Positions 59,631 through 64,000 of a stretch of DNA of 64,000 nucleotides are shown in pieces. The stretch is from Clostridiales bacterium (lineage in GTDB: Bacteria > Bacillota > Clostridia > Oscillospirales > Oscillospiraceae): NCBI GenBank assembly GCA_018374635.1, contig JAHAEW010000003.1, positions 1-64,000 on the forward strand, in the 5' to 3' direction. A model generated the notes under the pieces. It made no database searches. It worked only from the letters and a program-made list of their open reading frames with translations, and had not been told where the DNA came from. Every line of letters begins with the position of its first letter. The stretch's first letter is position 1. The translations under genes were made by a program, and so were the position numbers.

Positions 59631-59689
59631 GTCACTTCAGATCACTCCAATAAAATAGATCGTTTTGCCCGCTGGGACAAGGGCACAGC

Positions 59690-60631
59690 TCACTTGTTCT
59701 TTTGCCGCTTATGTTGATATAGATCTTTATCGGCCCGTGCCAGAGCGTCCTCCAGCGATTCGTTCGCCAATACCTGTGTCATTCCGACCGAGATCCCAGA
59801 CCATCCAAGCTGAGACCCCATCGCTTCTTCCAGGCGTCCTTCCAGCCTTCTGACAAAATGGTCCGCATCGCTCTTTGTGCGAAATCCGCTGCATAGTACG
59901 ATAAACTCATCCCCGCCCAACCGGCAGATGAGATCAGAAGAACGCACCGTTTTTTCCAACACACGCGCCAGAATTTTCAACACTGTGTTTCCGACCAGAT
60001 GTCCATGGGTATCATTGATCTTCTTAAATTTGTCAATGTCCAGCATAAACAGCCACGTGCAGCAGATCGTATAGTTGGCAAAATACGCCTGGAATGTGCG
60101 GTAGTTCATCAGGTTCGTCAAGCTGTCCCGCTCTGCCATCGCGCGAAAGGTTTCCAGCGTCTCCTGGGATTCTCTGACCTGCTCCGCCAGTGACTTCGAA
60201 TAGCATTCGCCATCCGCCTGTTCTGCGTTTGGCATGGATTGATGCAGATGTACGATTTTCCAGACCTGGCCCTCTTTTTTATAGAGGATGGAAAAGCGGC
60301 TGTCCATATTGATATAAATAGGCCGTTCTTCGCTTTCCCACCAGATGTACAGCCCTCCATATACCTGAACCACATCCGGGGTCACGTACATTCCTTCACA
60401 CCAAAAGTCCCGGAACTGAAAGTGAATATCGCCATGCTCTCTGGCCTCTCTGGCCGCGGCTTCTATAAACTGATCCAGATTCATGTAAACCTCATGACGC
60501 CCGGTGCCAATGACTACGCAGTCCGGAGAAAAGATTTCTCGGATCCCTTCTACGATCTCGGCGTCACTGCCAAATACATAATTTTTCCACAGCTGTTCCG
60601 TCTGCTTAAAAAGTGTTTCTAATTCCGTCAT
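59690..60631 (-). CDS. NTF2-like (SnoaL-type) domain fused to GGDEF diguanylate cyclase
   Basis: A 313-residue soluble protein. Residues 1-140 form an NTF2/ketosteroid-isomerase-like domain (DAEIVEGIREIFSPDCVVIGTG, HFQFRDFWCEGMYV, YKKEGQVWKIVHLHQS) that may bind a ligand. The C-terminal GGDEF domain has AERDSLTNLMNYRTF and CRLGGDEFIVLCSGF, intact GGDEF. It has no membrane segment, unlike the other two in the cluster. ATG 60631 is chosen; the frame stays open upstream into a transposon-end scar. Confidence 0.88.
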   Translation of the reverse strand: MTELETLFKQTEQLWKNYVFGSDAEIVEGIREIFSPDCVVIGTGRHEVYMNLDQFIEAAAREAREHGDIHFQFRDFWCEGMYVTPDVVQVYGGLYIWWESEERPIYINMDSRFSILYKKEGQVWKIVHLHQSMPNAEQADGECYSKSLAEQVRESQETLETFRAMAERDSLTNLMNYRTFQAYFANYTICCTWLFMLDIDKFKKINDTHGHLVGNTVLKILARVLEKTVRSSDLICRLGGDEFIVLCSGFRTKSDADHFVRRLEGRLEEAMGSQLGWSGISVGMTQVLANESLEDALARADKDLYQHKRQKNK

Positions 60632-60670
60632 TTGCTTTGCTTCCTTGTATTGTAGAGTAGTAGTTATTAG

Positions 60671-60770
60671 GGCCCCTCTCCAAGGGCTTCCTGCTTGCAC
60701 GGTAAAACGGGACTCGCATCTTGCCACAAGATGGTTCCCGATCGGCTACAAGAGCACCGCGTTTCGTGGA
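60671..60770 (-). mobile_element. IS200/IS605-type end scar (candidate TnpB 3' end / reRNA remnant)
   Basis: Minus strand has CGGGA(60712-60708)/TCCCG(60740-60736) enclosing CATCTTG/CAAGATG, then ACCGTGCAAGCAGGAAGCCC. I recall this GCAGGAAGCCC-type end from IS605 TnpB elements, where the guide segment follows. A frame reads ESRFTVQAGSP. No tnpB body remains, so it is an apparent scar upstream of the GGDEF gene. Recognition is from memory only. Confidence 0.45.
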
Positions 60771-60884
60771 TGCAGCACGACCTTTTTTACCAGTATGGAG
60801 CAGGCGGTATTTTAACGCGGCCTTTCACCGCTTCATTTTGAACTTCCAGGAGCCGCCTCACAGATCTGCTCCGCCATGCTGAAC

Positions 60885-60926
60885 CAAAAAAGAAATCCCT
60901 TGAAACCATTGAGGCTCAAGGGATTT
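60885..60926 (-). terminator. Terminator after tRNA-Ser
   Basis: Minus strand stem AAATCCCTTGA with TCAAGGGATTT (60893-60903, 60916-60926), then CTTTTTT. Confidence 0.8.
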
Positions 60927-60928
60927 TT

Positions 60929-61017
60929 TGGCGGAAGCGGTGGGATTCGAACCCACGTGCCCTTGCGGACAACTTGATTTCGAGTCAAGCTCGTTACGAC
61001 CACTTCGATACGCTTCC
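60929..61017 (-). tRNA. tRNA-Ser (CGA)
   Basis: Minus strand: acceptor GGAAGCG/CGCTTCC, long variable arm, GGTTCGAATCC T-arm, anticodon loop CTCGAAA giving CGA. CCA is encoded. Confidence 0.95.
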
Positions 61018-61399
61018 GTATAGAATAATATTCGATTTATTCAATCCTGTTACATGATTTCGAGGGGAATACATGCGACACACCGGCTACATATTACCAC
61101 ACAAAAAGATTTTATTATATGAAAATTCCAAAGAAAAGCACATTTTTTACATCAGTTTATCTACAAATATTTTTCACTATATGCCCTTTCAAAACTGGAC
61201 GAGTGCCATTTGGGCACCACAAATTATGGTGCCCAAATGAAATATCTTTTCAGTCAAGAAGTGAAAAATCACATCAATGTAAGGAAGGAATACAAATATT
61301 CCAACAGGAGTAATGACCACACTGTCACACTTAGGAGGCCTCAACGAAAGTAGGACTCACAATGTATGAAAATGGCGGTGGTCTACTCTCTTCCAGAGA
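61018..61399. other. AT-rich gap with inverted repeat
   Basis: No gene seen. It holds an imperfectly spaced inverted repeat CATTTGGGCACC / GGTGCCCAAATG (61207-61218, 61228-61239), possibly an element boundary or a terminator relic. The stretch marks a sharp drop in GC relative to the tRNA side. Confidence 0.4.
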
Positions 61400-61590
61400 T
61401 GTCTACCGATTGATGTTAAAGACTACACGGATGTGATAGATATAGGATCAAATGTGTGAGGCGTTTGGCATCAGCACAAAATACTTAAATGCAGAAAAAT
61501 TAGGTGCCTAAAAATTGGATCGACTTACCGTATCTCCAAAGCCCACATTTTTCGCTATTTGAAAATCACCTGTTCCACTTTGGCGAAGTA
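61400..61590 (+). pseudogene. Excisionase/HTH_17-like DNA-binding protein, decayed
   Basis: Broken frames on the plus strand: DYTDVIDI, then DQMCEAFGISTKYLNAEKLGA and, in another frame, GSTYRISKAHIFRYLKITC. Together they follow the HTH_17 order (helix-turn-helix, then RxYRIsK.hi..YL) seen in transposon excisionases, with stops and frameshifts between. Confidence 0.5.
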
Positions 61591-61820
61591 GCAGGTTATA
61601 TCGTCAATCTTCAACAGATAGACGCAAAAAGCTAACAATTCTGACCCAGATTTACCTGGTATTTTGCCATTTGCCATAATAAGATGTCATTGATAGGTAA
61701 ATACCACCTCCCAACCCAGCTCCCGCTCTAACAGGTGTCCGGCGCTCTCGCAGCCCATGGAATCACCGCTAAATAAAAATATCTAAATTAATATTTCACC
61801 TTTAGTTAATACGCATTAAA

Positions 61821-62648
61821 CTATCCATTTATCTTTACCAGCAATTCTGCTATACGTTTCTTTCTTCCCACATGCTCCAATTCCAGTTTGGCTAACAGCC
61901 ACATTTGGTATATGTTGTCATACCAAAATTCTAATTCTTCATCGTTCATTTCATAAATTGCAGGAGTTTGTGCCTGATTATGCCTTACAAATTTATTTAT
62001 GAGCTGATATAACTGCTTTTCTAATGTGGCATTAATCTCATGCAACGCGCTACGAATATTTTTGGCATCGATATCATCTGCCATTAATTTTAGAATCCCT
62101 AGTTTCTCCACTAAGTTACCCCTCATACGATAGTGATTATACTCTAAAACTTTATATGAAAGTGCATCATCAATGATTTCTGCTACTGCCAAGGATGCCG
62201 AGGATTCTTCAGCATAAATAAGTACCCCATTATATTCTAACTTACTATATCCAAGTGTACTCATACAATCATTTGTATTTCTTTCTACTACCATGATGTA
62301 TTCTTTATCTATTTGCTTATCAGAAAATAATTGTTTGAGCTGATAACAGATATTAGATATAAATTCGCAAAAGGCTACCATGAATTCCATTGTAATAACT
62401 TTAGGAGAAAACGTAAATGTATAACCAAAGGCTTTTTGAATCTCTTTTAGTGAAATTGCACGGTTTGTAAAACTAAGGTCAAAATACCGAATGAATGATT
62501 CAGCTAAAGAATATATAGATGTAGTAATTGTCTGCTCTTCATATATCTCAAGCCTGTCATCATGAATCAGGGCATATAAACGACCATATTCTTTTTTTAG
62601 AGAGATCTCTCCAAGGTGCATTATTTCATAAATATTTTTTCTCTTCAT
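61821..62648 (-). CDS. Hypothetical AT-rich ORF, 275 aa
   Basis: A single intact AT-rich frame of 275 residues, starting MKRKNIYEIMHLGEISLKK. The C-terminal part has ALHEINATLEKQLYQLINKF and a VRHNQ, then DEELEFWYDNIYQMWLLAKLE, which vaguely recalls the C-terminal helical part of some abortive-infection proteins, but I cannot place it. GC is far lower than in the core. It sits between mobile-element remnants, so it is probably cargo of an acquired island. No signal peptide or membrane segment is visible. Confidence 0.6.
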   Translation of the reverse strand: MKRKNIYEIMHLGEISLKKEYGRLYALIHDDRLEIYEEQTITTSIYSLAESFIRYFDLSFTNRAISLKEIQKAFGYTFTFSPKVITMEFMVAFCEFISNICYQLKQLFSDKQIDKEYIMVVERNTNDCMSTLGYSKLEYNGVLIYAEESSASLAVAEIIDDALSYKVLEYNHYRMRGNLVEKLGILKLMADDIDAKNIRSALHEINATLEKQLYQLINKFVRHNQAQTPAIYEMNDEELEFWYDNIYQMWLLAKLELEHVGRKKRIAELLVKING

Positions 62649-63061
62649 CTTTATTGTTCCATTCTCTACTCATTAGCTTTGGCACAAGCTGTCATGAGCT
62701 TGTGTTGCCGCAAAAAATCTGTTTATTGAACGCAAATCCCATTTTAATTTTAAACATAGGTGATACCATCTGCTCAAAATCATGAGACAGTACCGTTGGT
62801 AGAAGCAAATACAAAAGTGCTCTTAGCCAGTCATCCTTTATACTCGCTGCTATCTATTGCTTCCGCTCACACTGTGATTACGGATTGTTAAAAGTCATTT
62901 TAGCGTGCTCTATAAAGGCGCTGTTGTTGAAGATGTAAACAACTCAGCCAGCAGTTCACCCAAGAACATGGTTTGTTGGGGAGAACGCCGAAGAGCTACT
63001 CACTCTGCCACCCTATCAACTCCATCCGTACTCTTCCCACTGTATCCCGAACATTCTTTTA
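62649..63061. other. AT-rich stretch without a recognised gene
   Basis: No coding or RNA feature could be supported; only frameshifted fragments are visible. Confidence 0.5.
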
Positions 63062-63222
63062 AAAGCTATGATCTAACAGCTTGAAACGACTGTAGATATA
63101 GCACAGAAAAATTAGTCTCATAGCGAGCATACAAATATTAAGTTTGAGGTCAGCTCGCAGTCTGCCAGCAACAGATCAACGGATTCCCACAGTTTGGATT
63201 TCAGTTTGCGGATGTTAATCAT
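63062..63222 (-). pseudogene. HsdM (type I restriction methylase) N-terminal remnant
   Basis: Minus strand from ATG 63222: MINIRKLKSKLWESVDLLL then ADCELTSN, like the N-terminal helical domain of HsdM. A frameshift follows, and the next frame continues CMLAMRLIFLCYIYSRFKLL, matching the following CMPVL..IFLRYAYSRF segment. No SAM-binding or NPPF motif remains. So a truncated relic of a type I restriction-modification system. Confidence 0.6.
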
Positions 63223-63228
63223 GTTTCT

Positions 63229-63264
63229 TCTTCAGATTTTGTGACAGATTTTGTGACAGATTTC
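63229..63264. repeat. Short direct repeat TTGTGACAGATT
   Basis: The unit GTGACAGATTTT occurs twice in tandem with a partial third, next to the hsdM start. Confidence 0.55.
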
Positions 63265-63396
63265 GATACAAAGTATCTATAATTAAAACTTTGACTATCA
63301 AGCATTGCCTTTATTATACTCACTCTTCTGCTTAAGCACAAGGAGATTTCAACCTAGATACAGCACACCTCAGAAAACAAAACCTTTTTGAAAATA

Positions 63397-63431
63397 GCAG
63401 TACATTGAAGATAAAAATCTCAATGTACTGC
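63397..63431. terminator. Inverted repeat, possible terminator
   Basis: Perfect 12-bp arms GCAGTACATTGA / TCAATGTACTGC with an 11-base loop; no strong T-run on either strand. Confidence 0.35.
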
Positions 63432-63567
63432 CTTTATTCATCTATTAGCTAAACAATAGCTCATCACTCTCCAAAGAAATCCGGGTAGTTTTGTCTGTTC
63501 TTCTCATATCCCGCTCCTGAATTTGGTTTCTTTAGCCCAGCCTTTGCAACACAAGTCAGAACGCCCA

Positions 63568-63722
63568 CTTGTCCAGGAAATTCAGCTAAACATTGCTTAT
63601 CGTTTGTTTTTTGGCTTTTAGCTTGGAGAAAAGATACCGGATCATTCTACATTCAGCAAAACAAGAGTCCGCAAGTGGAGTCATAACCACCGGCTAAGCT
63701 GGTGTCTTGAGTTGGCCCTATA
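63568..63722 (+). pseudogene. Transposase fragment (IS1182/IS5-like)
   Basis: Plus strand frame reads LVQEIQLNIAYRLFFGF, a TAG, then LGEKIPDHSTFSKTRVRKW, the conserved PDHSTFSK.R.R.W segment of these transposases. It ends where the IS200/IS605-type palindromes start. Confidence 0.6.
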
Positions 63723-63925
63723 AGGGCCTATTACCGGCATGCGTCTCAAGACGCACCGAATTTTATTTCGCTCGCATCACTTGCCCCACAGTCCGTAAAC
63801 GGGCAATCTCTGTTCTAACGGCAGTCTTTTGCTCCTGATAACTTGCTATTAGCGGCTCGCTTCGCTCGATGCTTGAAGCTAAAACTTTTTTGCGGGGCAC
63901 CTCCATCGGCAGAGCCGGTGGTTTC
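63685..63925. mobile_element. Candidate IS200/IS605-type non-autonomous element
   Basis: Left palindrome CACCGGC TAA GCTGGTG (63688-63704) and right palindrome CCATCGGC AGA GCCGGTGG (63903-63921) resemble subterminal hairpins of IS200/IS605 elements. Between them GTCTTGAG (63704-63711) pairs with CTCAAGAC (63745-63752) around a GGCCCT/AGGGCC hairpin (63714-63728), plus a TTGCCC/GGGCAA pairing. No tnpA or tnpB frame is present. It appears inserted in or beside the transposase fragment. Confidence 0.45.
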
Positions 63926-64000
63926 CCCACTCAATGAAAATTTATTTACATTTTACATTACACTGATCGATATATTTACAATCCTCTGGTACTCTTTATT
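63926..64000. other. Window end, AT-rich, no gene seen
   Basis: AT-rich to the edge; nothing could be supported. Confidence 0.4.

Noticed and set aside
60632..60928. Possible c-di-GMP riboswitch upstream of the GGDEF gene
   Set aside because: The leader lacks the GEMM-I core pattern; the structures fit an IS605-type scar better.

Overview
The window looks like a chromosome segment of a spore-forming, gut-type Clostridia member of the Oscillospiraceae kind (Flavonifractor or Lawsonibacter like; inferred from protein style, not searched). Supporting signs are high GC over most of the window, strong AGGAGG ribosome binding sites, spmA/spmB spore maturation genes, an LTA-synthase type enzyme, an LCP wall ligase, a T-box leader and Gram-positive PhoP boxes. 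Most genes up to about 41.7 kb lie on the minus strand; the block at 41.8-53.5 kb lies mainly on the plus strand.

Layout. 0-1.9 kb: end of a repeat protein and two AT-richer genes of the polymorphic-toxin immunity type. 1.9-9.8 kb: ribosome hibernation factor, orphan fumarase alpha subunit, amidohydrolase, a candidate small RNA on the opposite strand, HtrA protease, a two-component system and a cation efflux protein. 9.9-16.2 kb: LTA-synthase family protein, a NitT/TauT type ABC importer, a small leucine-rich protein and an LCP protein. 16.2-22.7 kb: aromatic and sulfur amino acid genes (aroF-tyrA behind a tyrosine-rich leader peptide and terminator, cysK, metQ behind a methionine T-box, metNI). 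22.7-26.1 kb: an ABC-F protein with a shortened linker behind an attenuator leader, spmAB, an AbrB regulator. 26.2-41.7 kb: rsmI/methyltransferase/Nudix/acetyltransferase/formyltransferase operon, homocysteine methyltransferase, glycosyltransferase, argS, murI, secreted C69 peptidase, stalk-domain protein. 41.8-53.5 kb: tex, tRNAs, a sigma-like regulator, HAD phosphatase and a complete pstSCAB-phoU-phoPR locus behind a Pho box. 53.5-60.6 kb: a second two-component pair and a c-di-GMP cluster carrying three apparent lesions (frameshift, lost stop, in-frame amber). 60.6-64 kb: tRNA-Ser, then an AT-rich graveyard of mobile DNA with remnants of an excisionase-like protein, HsdM, a transposase and IS200/IS605-type structured ends.

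Most notable non-coding signals: (1) three dispersed copies of an element of about 175 bp with four perfect hairpins that show compensatory base changes, each placed just after the stop codon of a minus-strand gene and always in the same orientation; (2) a tyrosine-rich leader peptide plus terminator upstream of aroF-tyrA, a layout for ribosome-mediated attenuation; (3) an attenuator leader of the ABC-F gene with a 7-codon uORF; (4) a complete promoter-to-terminator small RNA candidate at 4.67-4.79 kb. All statements come from reading the sequence; no database search was possible.
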